From an uncultured Bacteroidales bacterium (GTDB lineage Bacteria > Bacteroidota > Bacteroidia > Bacteroidales > UBA932), in assembly GCA_944326365.1 (NCBI GenBank), contig CALVDR010000025.1:1-41369 (forward strand): a DNA stretch of 41,369 bases. Reading direction: 5' to 3'. The position numbers were made by a program, and so were the translations under genes. The number at the start of each line of letters is the position of its first letter. Positions within the stretch are counted from its first letter, which is position 1. Below, piece after piece: positions 23,209 to 31,761 of this stretch. The notes beneath the pieces were generated by a model that was given only the letters and a program-made list of their open reading frames with translations, did no database searches and was not told the origin of the DNA.

Positions 23209-24503
23209 AGGGCTGCGGAGCGACCGGCGAGGAAACCAGTAGAGAATGCTGTCTGGAGATTGTAGCCTCCTGTATCGCCGTCCAGGTCGAGGATTTCTCC
23301 GGCGAAATACAGCCCGGGAACCAGCTTAGATTCCATGGTCTTCTGCGACACTTCTTCCGTGGCGACTCCCCCCGCTGTGACCACACATCTTTCATACCCG
23401 ACATATCCCGCTATTCTGAATTCCCAGTTTTTCAGCCTGCGTCCGAGTTTTCTTACGTCGGTGACCGGAAAATATTTCAGGAATCCGTCTGTCAGGGAAG
23501 CAGGCATGAGCTTTCCCAGAAGCATTCTGAATCTGCTCTCATGGCTTTTCCTCCGGTTTCTGCCGTCTGAAGATATTTCTTCCCAGAGTTTTTCTATCCT
23601 GCAGTCCAGCGATTCCTGTCTTACCGCGGGCTTCAGATCCAGGCAGACAGTCACTTTCGAACCGTTTTCCAGAGCTTTTACGCATTTCCTGCTGATCCTG
23701 AACCCTACAGGTCCCTCCAGTCCGCCATCCGTAAAGTCGATGTCTCCGAATTCTTCCATCACACTGTTCCCGTCAATGCATACGGTCAGTCCGACATTCT
23801 TCAGCTGGTTTCCCATTAGAGTCTTTCCGAGTTCCGAAACAGGGATATCACGGCTTATATGTCCTCTGCTTTCGGGATTGCCGCCAGGGATTTTGTAGTC
23901 TGCGGGAACCAGAGCTGTGAGCGAAGGAAAGCAGTGCCTGATATTGTGGCCGAACTTTTCCGCCCATCTGTAGCCGTCACCTGTGGAACCTGTAGCAGGG
24001 TAGGACAGGCCTCCGGTAGCGATGATCACCTTTTCTGCGTAAATGTCTTCTCCGGATACCAGGGTGACAATGAAACCGTTGCCGAATTTCGTGATATCAC
24101 TCACTTCAGCATCTGTCATAATTCTGGAGCCAGGTTTTACGGCTGCTTTCATGAGTGTGTCGACTACATCCGCTGCCTTGTATGAGGTGGGAAATACGCG
24201 GTCTCCCCGTTCGGTGACAGTTTTCAGTCCGTAGTCCCCGAAGAAGCGCACGGTATCGTCAGAAGAGAAATTGTAAAAGGCATTCTTGAGAAATACGGCT
24301 TTGGGATGGATGTGCAGCGAGAATTCGTTCCAGTCCTTGAGGTTGGTCATGTTGCACCGTCCTTTCCCGCTGATCATGATTTTCCTGCCTGGGCGCGGCA
24401 TTTTTTCCAGGACCAGGACTCCGGCGCCTTCTTTTGCTGCACCTGTAGCAGCCATCAGTCCTGCCGCACCTGCTCCTATGATAGCTATTTCCGTATGTAT
24501 CAT
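23202..24503 (-). CDS. HI0933-family FAD-dependent flavoprotein
   Basis: The start ATG 24503 (MIHTEIAIIGAGAAG) gives 433 aa; the longer frame runs through tRNA-Thr and is rejected. There is a Rossmann FAD motif IIGAGAAGLMAA (8-19), GKGRCNMTN (about 46-54), GGLSYPATGSTGDGY (about 155-169) and the C-terminal GEILDLDGDTGGYNLQTAFS that contacts FAD. This matches the BaiN/YhiN family (NAD(P)/FAD-dependent oxidoreductase). The substrate is unknown in most members; BaiN acts in bile-acid modification, but that name should not be carried over. It is probably cytoplasmic. Confidence 0.88.
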   Translation of the reverse strand: MIHTEIAIIGAGAAGLMAATGAAKEGAGVLVLEKMPRPGRKIMISGKGRCNMTNLKDWNEFSLHIHPKAVFLKNAFYNFSSDDTVRFFGDYGLKTVTERGDRVFPTSYKAADVVDTLMKAAVKPGSRIMTDAEVSDITKFGNGFIVTLVSGEDIYAEKVIIATGGLSYPATGSTGDGYRWAEKFGHNIRHCFPSLTALVPADYKIPGGNPESRGHISRDIPVSELGKTLMGNQLKNVGLTVCIDGNSVMEEFGDIDFTDGGLEGPVGFRISRKCVKALENGSKVTVCLDLKPAVRQESLDCRIEKLWEEISSDGRNRRKSHESRFRMLLGKLMPASLTDGFLKYFPVTDVRKLGRRLKNWEFRIAGYVGYERCVVTAGGVATEEVSQKTMESKLVPGLYFAGEILDLDGDTGGYNLQTAFSTGFLAGRSAALK

Positions 24504-24563
24504 GTGTTTGTCATCTTCAAAGTCAGCTGCATGTGCGGAAATTTGAAATAATTGGGCCGACTG

Positions 24564-24595
24564 TTGTGTAAAATAAAAAAAATATAGTATTTTTG
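24564..24595 (+). promoter_or_regulatory. Promoter of tRNA-Thr
   Basis: TTG (24564-24566), 21 nt, then TATTTTTG (24588-24595) fits the Bacteroidota promoter. A run of nine G (24613-24621) lies between it and the tRNA. Confidence 0.65.
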
Positions 24596-24631
24596 CAGTC
24601 CCTTTCCGATATGGGGGGGGGTGATTCGCAG

Positions 24632-24704
24632 GCCACTTTAGCTCAGCTGGTAGAGCAACGCATTCGTAACGCGTAGGTCGCGGGTTCGAATCCCGTGAGT
24701 GGCT
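24632..24704 (+). tRNA. tRNA-Thr (anticodon CGT)
   Basis: The acceptor stem GCCACTT / GAGTGGC, the D arm AGCTCAGCTGGTAGAGC, the anticodon loop TTCGTAA and the T arm GCGGGTTCGAATCCCGT are visible. The anticodon is CGT, reading ACG. CCA is not encoded. Its last base overlaps the stop codon of the convergent hypothetical gene. Confidence 0.93.
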
Positions 24705-25285
24705 CATTTGATAATCGAGAGCCTGAACAGACTGTTTCCACAGAAGGAAGCGCTGATTCCGGCTCTTTTTTCGTCTTTGCCGCACAGTATCTCGGGTGCG
24801 GCCAGTTCCACGGCCACCAGGTCCCCGATACGCTGGCTTACGGCTTCAGATGCCGCGCATATGGCATCTTCCATCATTTCCAGAAAGTTTTCTGTCCCGA
24901 CGGATGTGTTGTAAATCATTTTCCCGTCTTTTTCCAGAGAAAAACTGTTTCCTGACGTGGCGAAGACGACCGGCTGGAACAGAGGGAACGGAAGGATGGA
25001 TGTATGGTCCAGTATTGATGCTGCCCCCAGGCTTTCCGGCCGCCCTGCATTGAGGATTTCGCCGGGGTAGAGCAGAATCCCGAAATTCAGCCCGTCATAG
25101 TAGCGTGCTGCGAATTTTCTCCCTATGCATTTTCCTGCCTTGGATATTCTGGCGAAGACGACAGGCGTGTAGAACAGTTCGCTTGCAAATTCGGGAGAGT
25201 AGAAATCCCTGCTTTCTCTCTCCCATGTAGTATCAGGTCTGCAGATGAAGTTCCGGGACCCGTGTATTTTCACTGTGATATTCAT
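24704..25285 (-). CDS. Hypothetical protein, possibly fumarylacetoacetase-fold
   Basis: The start ATG 25285 (MNITVKIHG) gives 193 aa and overlaps the exonuclease stop as TGATG; a longer start at 25309 adds 8 residues. I do not recognise a named family with confidence. Weak cues point to a fumarylacetoacetate-hydrolase-like fold: LFYTPVVFARI near the front and, at the end, RIGDLVAVELA followed by CGNSLFRLSI, like the family's GD-hydrophobic and final strand. The metal ligands of active FAH enzymes are not clearly present. The gene is third in the dnaN-exonuclease unit, so cotranscription with DNA replication genes is likely. Confidence 0.6.
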   Translation of the reverse strand: MNITVKIHGSRNFICRPDTTWERESRDFYSPEFASELFYTPVVFARISKAGKCIGRKFAARYYDGLNFGILLYPGEILNAGRPESLGAASILDHTSILPFPLFQPVVFATSGNSFSLEKDGKMIYNTSVGTENFLEMMEDAICAASEAVSQRIGDLVAVELAAPEILCGKDEKRAGISASFCGNSLFRLSIIK

Positions 25286-26196
25286 CAGAATAGCCTGCCT
25301 GAGCCCCATTTTTCCGCCAGAGACCCTATTGATTTTTCCAGTTCCTTGTCTGTCAGCTTCTTCATGGCGGCTTTCCTGGCCTCCTGCTTTTCAGCCTCGA
25401 ACTGTCTTCTCAGCAGGGTGAACTGCTGCTTCGTGTCCAGGGTGAATTCCCCGTTTTCCACCCAGCTGAAATACGACGGCTCGGATTCATAGACTTCACG
25501 GGCTGTCTTCCCCCTGTGTTTGCCGAAGTTTATGACCACTTCTTTTTTCTCGTTGTATACCAGACGTCCCGCGTAGTCCACGATTTTCTGTCTTTCCGAG
25601 AAGTTCGCGAGGAAGTTCACGTCGTTTTTCAGCTGTTCGGGATATTTGTCGAGCTGGGCCTTGAGCACCTCATATGTAGCCATCGTGTCGGCTTCTGCGG
25701 CATGGGCGTTTTCCAGGTCCTTTCCGCAATAGAACTTGTAAGCGGCTTTCAGGTTTCTCGGCTCCATCTGGTGGTATATGTTCTGGACATCCACCATCTT
25801 CATCTTGTGCAGGTCTATGCGTATGTTCCTGTTCCTGTACTTCCTGACCCTTTCCAGCTCTTCCGCAAGCATCGGCAAGTCGAACTTGTTCGAGTTGAAT
25901 CCTGCCAGGTCGCAGCCGTCCAGCCAGTCCTGGACTTCATCCACGATTTCACAGAATTTTTTCTCTCCTGTCAGCTCTTCGTCACTGATCTTGTGCACCT
26001 CCTGTGCGCTCGGGTTTATTTTCCTCTGCGTATCAGTGACGTAGTCCCAGGGCCTCACCCTCCATGTCCTGACCCTGACCTCGTCTCCGGGCAGTACTTT
26101 TACGAAACTCAGTTCTATTATAGAGTCAGATGCGATATTCAGTCCGGTACTTTCTATGTCGAAAAAAAGTATCGGCCTTTCCAGATTCAGTTCCAT
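25285..26196 (-). CDS. DnaQ-like 3'-5' exonuclease with DUF3820 tail
   Basis: The 303-aa protein opens with FFDIESTGL (ExoI, 11-19), carries FNSNKFDLPML (ExoII, about 99-109) and AHAAEADTMATY (ExoIII, about 159-170), so it is a DEDDh exonuclease. A C-terminal module VINFGKHRGKTAREVYESEP and following YFSWV (about 220-245) matches DUF3820, common behind such exonucleases in Bacteroidota. It starts 6 nt after the dnaN stop, suggesting a proofreading or processing partner of the clamp. No clamp-binding peptide was identified. Confidence 0.87.
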   Translation of the reverse strand: MELNLERPILFFDIESTGLNIASDSIIELSFVKVLPGDEVRVRTWRVRPWDYVTDTQRKINPSAQEVHKISDEELTGEKKFCEIVDEVQDWLDGCDLAGFNSNKFDLPMLAEELERVRKYRNRNIRIDLHKMKMVDVQNIYHQMEPRNLKAAYKFYCGKDLENAHAAEADTMATYEVLKAQLDKYPEQLKNDVNFLANFSERQKIVDYAGRLVYNEKKEVVINFGKHRGKTAREVYESEPSYFSWVENGEFTLDTKQQFTLLRRQFEAEKQEARKAAMKKLTDKELEKSIGSLAEKWGSGRLF

Positions 26197-26202
26197 AATT
26201 CG

Positions 26203-27321
26203 TCAGGCAATGCTAGGCATGAGGATTCCACATATCTTCTCGCTTTCCTCTTCTTCGGCGGAAGGGACGATGACCGCCGGTCTGGTACCGTCGGCGAACT
26301 TGAGCACGATCTCGTTGCAGTCTATGTTGCTGAGAATCTCTATCATGAAAGTGGACTTGAATCCGATGCTGAGTTCGTCTCCGTCATATTCGCATGGCAC
26401 CTTTTCGTATGCGGCCAGAGAGAAGCCGAGGTCCTGCGCGGTGATTTCCAGGGAATTCGCGCTGAGGTTGAACTTGATGTGGTTCGATCCCTTGTTCGCA
26501 CATACGGACACCCTGCGGACCGTGTTCAGCAGCTGGAGCCTGTCTATCTTCATGATGTTGACGTTGTTCTGCGGAATCACATCGCGGTATCTCGGATACT
26601 TGCCCACGATCAGCCGGCATACCACTATCGTATTGTCGAATCTGAATACGGCATTCTTGGAGTCGAAAGCGATATCCACCGTCTCGGTATTCTTCCCGAT
26701 GATGCTGCGCAGTATGGCTGCCGGCTTCTTGTGAAGTATGAACGAGGCCTTTTCGGAAGCCTTGACATCCTTCGTAGTGTAGCATATGAGCTTGTGGGCA
26801 TCGGAAGCCACCAGAGTGGTGGAGTCCGTATCGATGTCGAAATAGATACCGTTCATCGTCGGCCTGATCTCATCGTCGGCCGTCGCATATATTGTAGACG
26901 CTATCCCTTCGGTGAGGCTTTGGGCCGGAAATTCGAGGGAGACGGCGTTTTCTTCCATGGCTGTGAACGGAGGATAGTCTCCTGCAGGGAAATACGGCAG
27001 TGTGGAAGCTCCGTTTGCCCAGCTGAACTCGAAAGAAGTCTCGCTGACAGTCTTGATGGAAAGAGGCTGGTCAGGAAGTTCTTTCAGCAGGTCCATGAGG
27101 TGTTTTGCCGGGATGGCGATCTGTCCTTCCTCTTCTGCGTTTTCCACTTCGATGCTCGTCTTCATGGTGAGTTCGGAGTCAGAGGCAGTGATTTCCAGAG
27201 TATTGCCTTTCAGGTCGAAAAGAAAATTCTCCAGAATAGGGAGAGCCGACTTCGTCGGAATGGCTTTCGCCACCGTCATTATTCCTTTCAGTAGTTCCGA
27301 ACTTGAGATAACCAGTTTCAT
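26203..27321 (-). CDS. dnaN: DNA polymerase III beta subunit (sliding clamp)
   Basis: The clamp encircles DNA and tethers Pol III. The start ATG 27321 (MKLVISSSELLKG) gives 372 aa, the usual length; the upstream in-frame ATG at 27381 is not needed. The three clamp domains are visible: domain 1 with IPTKSALPILENFLF and SDSELTM, domain 2 with ATADDEIRPTMNGIYF and SDAHKL, and domain 3 with LVGKYPRYRDVIP and the end CGILMPSIA (normally M(P/M)L/R). It is first in a three-gene minus-strand unit. A -7 box precedes it at 27395-27402. Confidence 0.96.
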   Translation of the reverse strand: MKLVISSSELLKGIMTVAKAIPTKSALPILENFLFDLKGNTLEITASDSELTMKTSIEVENAEEEGQIAIPAKHLMDLLKELPDQPLSIKTVSETSFEFSWANGASTLPYFPAGDYPPFTAMEENAVSLEFPAQSLTEGIASTIYATADDEIRPTMNGIYFDIDTDSTTLVASDAHKLICYTTKDVKASEKASFILHKKPAAILRSIIGKNTETVDIAFDSKNAVFRFDNTIVVCRLIVGKYPRYRDVIPQNNVNIMKIDRLQLLNTVRRVSVCANKGSNHIKFNLSANSLEITAQDLGFSLAAYEKVPCEYDGDELSIGFKSTFMIEILSNIDCNEIVLKFADGTRPAVIVPSAEEEESEKICGILMPSIA

Positions 27322-27394
27322 ATATTTTCTTAAATTTGTTGAACTCGGGTTTCCATACCCGGCCGGTAGCGGCCATGGCATGATCTACATCAAG

Positions 27395-27402
27395 CAAAGA
27401 TA
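27395..27402 (-). promoter_or_regulatory. Promoter box of dnaN
   Basis: TATCTTTG on the minus strand lies 73 nt upstream of the dnaN start. The rest of the gap to the protease start at 27493 shows no further clear element. Confidence 0.55.
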
Positions 27403-27492
27403 CTAAAAAATATCTGATAATAATGGCATGTAATTTGATTTTTTCAGCACTTGCGTGTGACAGGAAATTAATTCCGACAAGAAATTTTAATT

Positions 27493-28932
27493 ATGAATGA
27501 TATGAAAAAAGGTATCTTAATCGTTCTGCTGTCCGCAATAGTGGGCGGACTTACAGCTTTTGCTGTCGTCAGGAACACGGATCTCTCGGAGAAGATGACC
27601 GTAGTGTCCACTGACGGCAGCCAGTACAGGACTGTCAATTTGTCACTTTCAGACTATCCTGATTTCACTTATGCAGCCGAGTCTGCGGTGGATGCAGTGG
27701 TATATGTCAAGGTCGTGGCCAAGGATGTGGTGACACGTATCCCGAATTCCATTTTCGATTTCTTCTTCGGATACGGCGGGACTCCGCAGGAGAGGGAGAA
27801 AGTCGGCAGCGGTTCCGGCGTGATCATCCGTCCGGACGGCTATATCGTGACGAACAACCACGTGGTCGAAGGCGCTACGGAAATCCAGGTGACGCTGAAC
27901 AACAACAAGACCTTCGATGCGAAACTGATCGGGACAGATCCGGCTACCGATGTGGCTATCATCAAGATAGATGCGGAGGGGCTGCCGGTAATCCCTTTCG
28001 GGGATTCCGACAAGCTGAGGCTTGGCGAATGGGTGCTGGCCATCGGCAGCCCTTACGACCTGCGTTCCACCATCACTGCAGGTATCGTAAGTGCGAAGGG
28101 CCGTTCCATGCCGAACTATGACGGCGAGTTCAAGATAGAGTCTTTCATCCAGACGGATGCGGCCGTCAACCCTGGAAACAGCGGCGGAGCCCTTGTGGAC
28201 AAGAAAGGGAATCTCGTGGGCGTGAATACTGCCATAATATCCCAGACAGGGTCATATACCGGGTATTCGTTTGCCATTCCTTCGAACATGGTGAAGAAAG
28301 TCGCTGAAGACCTCATCGATTTCGGCAGCGTGAAGAGGGCGGTCCTGGGTGTGACCATGACTCCGATTACGGATAAAATTGTGGAAGAATTGAAACTTTC
28401 TTCATTCGACGGCGTATATATTACTGAGGTTTTGAAGGGAAGTGCAGCTGACCGGGCCGGAATAAAGAGCGGGGATGTGCTTGTGTCCATAGATTCAGTG
28501 AAGGTCAGGAATGCAGCTGCGGTACAGGAAGCCGTGAACAGCTACAGACCTGGAGACAAGGTGGAGATGACTGTCATCCGTGACGGAAAGGAAAAGACCG
28601 TGAATGTGGAATTCAAGAGCACCATGGTGGACAACGGTTCCGTGGATGAAAACGGTGCAACGGCATTCTACGGGGCGAAGATAAAGGAAGCTGATCCTGA
28701 GAAACTCGCACGACTCGGACTTGAACGTGGAGTGGAAATCGTCTCTGTAGGCCCTGGCAAGATCATGGATGCAGGCGTGTCGGAAGGCTTTGTCATCCTG
28801 TATGTGAACGACAAGCCTGTAAGTACTCCGAAGGATGTCCTGGCCATAGCGAAGAAGACCAAGCGTGCGGTCTTCATCGAGGGCGTGACCTCATATGGCA
28901 AACCGTCGTATTTCGGTTTCGGAGTGGAATGA
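27493..28932 (+). CDS. HtrA/DegP-type periplasmic serine protease with two PDZ domains
   Basis: The 479-aa protein has a membrane or signal segment (6-26), then a trypsin-like domain with His123 (TNNHVVEG), Asp153 (DPATDVAIIK) and Ser230 (NPGNSGGAL) as the triad. PDZ1 is at about 280-375 and PDZ2 at about 385-470. This is the DegP/DegQ layout, used for folding-stress quality control in the periplasm. It stands divergent from dnaN. After the stop a hairpin (CCGCCG / CGGCGG, 28935-28957) separates it from rpoD without a T-run, so some read-through into rpoD is possible. Confidence 0.93.
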   Translation: MNDMKKGILIVLLSAIVGGLTAFAVVRNTDLSEKMTVVSTDGSQYRTVNLSLSDYPDFTYAAESAVDAVVYVKVVAKDVVTRIPNSIFDFFFGYGGTPQEREKVGSGSGVIIRPDGYIVTNNHVVEGATEIQVTLNNNKTFDAKLIGTDPATDVAIIKIDAEGLPVIPFGDSDKLRLGEWVLAIGSPYDLRSTITAGIVSAKGRSMPNYDGEFKIESFIQTDAAVNPGNSGGALVDKKGNLVGVNTAIISQTGSYTGYSFAIPSNMVKKVAEDLIDFGSVKRAVLGVTMTPITDKIVEELKLSSFDGVYITEVLKGSAADRAGIKSGDVLVSIDSVKVRNAAAVQEAVNSYRPGDKVEMTVIRDGKEKTVNVEFKSTMVDNGSVDENGATAFYGAKIKEADPEKLARLGLERGVEIVSVGPGKIMDAGVSEGFVILYVNDKPVSTPKDVLAIAKKTKRAVFIEGVTSYGKPSYFGFGVE

Positions 28933-29007
28933 TTCCGCCGTCAGCGTTTGCCGGCGGTGACAGATTGAAATAATTTATTCAGTATAAACCGTCGACAGAC
29001 GTTGATT

Positions 29008-29868
29008 ATGAGACAGCTTAAGATTACAAAATCCATTACGAACCGTGAGAGCGCATCTCTGGACAAGTATCTTCAGGAGATCGGAAGGGAGGAACTCATC
29101 ACGGTGGAAGAGGAGGTAGAACTGGCGCAGCGTATCCGCAAGGGTGACCAGAGAGCGCTTGAAAAACTTACAAGGGCGAACCTGCGGTTCGTGGTATCGG
29201 TAGCCAAACAGTATCAGAATCAGGGGCTCAGTCTTCCTGACCTTATAAACGAGGGAAACCTCGGACTTATCAAGGCTGCTGAAAAATTCGACGAGACCAG
29301 AGGCTTCAAGTTCATTTCATATGCCGTATGGTGGATCAGGCAGTCCATCCTCCAGGCTCTCGCGGAGCAGTCGAGGATAGTGAGACTTCCTTTGAACCAG
29401 GTCGGTTCCCTGAACAAGATAAACAAGGCTCTGTCCAAGTTCGAACAGGAGAATGAACGGATGCCGTCGAACGAGGAGCTTTCGGAGATGATCGATGTCC
29501 CGAAAGACAAGATAGCGGATACCATGAGAGTTTCAGGCCGGCATGTGTCGGTGGACGCTCCTTTCGTGGAAGGTGAGGACAACAGCCTTCTGGATGTTCT
29601 GGTGAACAACGATTCCCCGAGTGCCGACAGAGGGCTGGTGAACGAGTCTCTGAACAAGGAGATCGAGAGGGCGCTTTCCACTCTGGCTCCGAGAGAAAGG
29701 GAAATCGTGAAATCGTTTTTCGGGATCGGATGCCAGGAGATGACCCTGGAGGAAATCGGGGAGAGGTTCGGCCTTACCCGCGAACGTGTCCGCCAGATCA
29801 AGGAAAAGGCGATCAGAAGACTGAGGACCAATTCCAGAAGCAAGCTTCTTAAAAGCTACCTCGGTTAG
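29008..29868 (+). CDS. rpoD: Primary RNA polymerase sigma factor (RpoD/SigA, Bacteroidota type)
   Basis: Start ATG 29008 gives 286 aa ([10 protein letters not shown]); TTG 29002 is an unneeded in-frame alternative. It has region 1.2 (LDKYLQEIG), region 2 with [28 protein letters not shown] and [15 protein letters not shown], region 3, and region 4 with [20 protein letters not shown]. Region 1.1 and the non-conserved insert of E. coli RpoD are absent, as in the Bacteroidota primary factor that recognises TTTG / TAnnTTTG promoters. It ends in a terminator hairpin. Confidence 0.95.
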   Translation: MRQLKITKSITNRESASLDKYLQEIGREELITVEEEVELAQRIRKGDQRALEKLTRANLRFVVSVAKQYQNQGLSLPDLINEGNLGLIKAAEKFDETRGFKFISYAVWWIRQSILQALAEQSRIVRLPLNQVGSLNKINKALSKFEQENERMPSNEELSEMIDVPKDKIADTMRVSGRHVSVDAPFVEGEDNSLLDVLVNNDSPSADRGLVNESLNKEIERALSTLAPREREIVKSFFGIGCQEMTLEEIGERFGLTRERVRQIKEKAIRRLRTNSRSKLLKSYLG

Positions 29869-29883
29869 TATTAATGCGGGTGA

Positions 29884-29958
29884 CTGAAAAGCAGGAATTT
29901 CAAGTATGACGCAGAAAGTCCTCTTTTCAGCCGCCCCTTTCTTTTTTTGTAAAATCGA
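29884..29958 (+). terminator. Terminator after rpoD
   Basis: CTGAAAAG (29884-29891) pairs with CTTTTCAG (29933-29940), followed by CCGCCCC and a T-rich tract CTTTCTTTTTTTG-like (29947-29959). The loop is long, about 41 nt, so the fold may be more complex. Confidence 0.55.
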
Positions 29959-29970
29959 ACATACGTAAAC

Positions 29971-31755
29971 ATGAGTCCGGACAAATTCATAATTGAAAAA
30001 GCTCAGGCGGCTGTTTCTTCGCTCTTCGGAGCCGCGCTGCCTGAAACTTCCTTCCAGGTTCAGGTGACCAGAAAGGAATTCGAAGGTGATTATACTCTGG
30101 TGGTTTTTCCCCTTCTGAAAATATCAAAACTTTCCCCGGAGGCTACAGGCCAGGCCATAGGAGAATGGCTCAAGTCGAATACGGACGAGATAGCAGGTTA
30201 CAATACCGTAAAAGGTTTCCTGAACCTTTCGTTTTCGAACAGTTATTGGAACAGCCTTTTTTCTTCGATCGCTGACGATGAGAATTTCGGCCAGCTGCCG
30301 CCAACGGGCAAGACCATCATGGTCGAGTTTTCCTCTCCCAATACGAACAAGCCTCTGCATCTGGGCCATATAAGAAACAATCTTCTCGGCTGGTCAGTCT
30401 CCAGGCTGCTGGAGGCGAACGGTCACAAGGTCATGAAAGTGAATCTGGTGAACGACAGGGGAATCCATATCTGCAAGTCCATGCTGGCATGGCTCAAGAC
30501 CGGAAACGGCGAAACTCCTGAATCTTCCGGGAAGAAAGGCGACCATCTGGTAGGGGACTACTATGTCGCTTTCAACGATATTTACAAGAAGGAAGTGGAT
30601 GAACTGACAGCTGGCGGAATGTCCAAAGAGGAAGCGGAAAAGAATGCACCAAGCCTGAAGGAAGCCCAGGAAATGCTTCTCAAGTGGGAACAGGGCGATC
30701 CGGAAGTCGTGGCCTTGTGGAAAAAGATGAATTCATGGGTTTATGACGGATTCGCAAAGACATATGCCGACCTCGGCATATCGTTTGACCGTACCTATTA
30801 TGAGTCCCAGACCTATCTTCTCGGAAAGGCTCTCGTGCAGAAGGGACTGGAGATGGGAATTTTCGAGACGGAGGCAGACGGCTCCGTATGGTGCGACCTC
30901 ACGGCCGACGGGCTTGACAGAAAGCTTCTCCTCCGCGGTGACGGCACATCTGTCTATATCACCCAGGACCTCGGCACGGCCGAGCAGCGTTTCACGGAGT
31001 ACCATCTCGACGAGCATATCTACGTCGTGGGAAATGAACAGAATTATCATTTCCAGGTGCTGAAACTCATTCTCAAGAAGCTCGGTTTCGACTGGTCTGA
31101 CAATATATACCATCTGTCATACGGTATGGTAGAACTTCCTGAGGGCAAGATGAAGTCCCGTGAAGGCACAGTAGTGGATGCTGACGACCTGCTGGAAAAG
31201 ATGTACAACACTGCCAGGGAAACTTCGATGGAATTGGGCAAGATCGACCATATGGATGAGGCGGAACAGGATGAACTTTTCCGGACACTGAGTCTCGGGG
31301 CGCTCAAATACTTTATCATCAAGGTGGACCCGAAAAAGACCATGCTTTTCGATCCGAAGGAGTCCATCGATTTCAACGGGAACACAGGACCTTTTATCCA
31401 GTACACCCATGCGAGGATCAAGTCCATTCTGAGAAAGGCTGCGGAAAAAGGGCTGGAACTGTGCTCTGTCTCGTCAGAAGTGGAACTGTCACCGAAAGAA
31501 ATACGCCTGATAAAGCTCCTGGACATGTATCCTGACAAGGTGGCCGAGGGCGGACAGGCCCATTCGCCGGCCGTCATCGCGAATTATGCATACGATCTGG
31601 CGAAGGAGTTCAACCAGTATTATCATGACACCCCTATCCTCAGGGAGGAGAACCAGGATCTTTTGCGGAGCCGTCTTGCTCTTCTGTCCTGTGTCGCCAA
31701 GGTGCTGGTAAAAGCCATGGATATACTGGGTATCAGACTTCCGGAGAGAATGTGA
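29971..31755 (+). CDS. argS: Arginyl-tRNA synthetase
   Basis: The enzyme charges tRNA-Arg. The 594-aa class I synthetase has an N-terminal Add-1 domain, EFSSPNTNKPLHLGHIRNN (about 113-131) with the HIGH-type HLGH, and a degenerate KMSKS-like site GKMKSREGTVVD (about 390-401), typical of ArgRS, then the DALR anticodon-binding domain with FNQYYHDTPI (about 550-559). Its length is normal. The next gene starts 6 nt after its stop, so the pair is an operon. Confidence 0.96.
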   Translation: MSPDKFIIEKAQAAVSSLFGAALPETSFQVQVTRKEFEGDYTLVVFPLLKISKLSPEATGQAIGEWLKSNTDEIAGYNTVKGFLNLSFSNSYWNSLFSSIADDENFGQLPPTGKTIMVEFSSPNTNKPLHLGHIRNNLLGWSVSRLLEANGHKVMKVNLVNDRGIHICKSMLAWLKTGNGETPESSGKKGDHLVGDYYVAFNDIYKKEVDELTAGGMSKEEAEKNAPSLKEAQEMLLKWEQGDPEVVALWKKMNSWVYDGFAKTYADLGISFDRTYYESQTYLLGKALVQKGLEMGIFETEADGSVWCDLTADGLDRKLLLRGDGTSVYITQDLGTAEQRFTEYHLDEHIYVVGNEQNYHFQVLKLILKKLGFDWSDNIYHLSYGMVELPEGKMKSREGTVVDADDLLEKMYNTARETSMELGKIDHMDEAEQDELFRTLSLGALKYFIIKVDPKKTMLFDPKESIDFNGNTGPFIQYTHARIKSILRKAAEKGLELCSVSSEVELSPKEIRLIKLLDMYPDKVAEGGQAHSPAVIANYAYDLAKEFNQYYHDTPILREENQDLLRSRLALLSCVAKVLVKAMDILGIRLPERM

Positions 31756-31761
31756 TTCCTC

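Noticed and set aside
22771..23404. Several minus-strand frames with matching peptides in the tandem repeat
   Set aside because: They follow from the DNA repeat itself; the 125-bp period shifts the frame and no start signal is seen.
24504..24785. N-terminal extension of the flavoprotein
   Set aside because: It would run through the antisense of tRNA-Thr and its promoter; the Rossmann motif begins properly at ATG 24503.
25516..27294. Plus-strand open frame of 592 codons
   Set aside because: It is the antisense shadow of dnaN and the exonuclease gene, both of which are certain.
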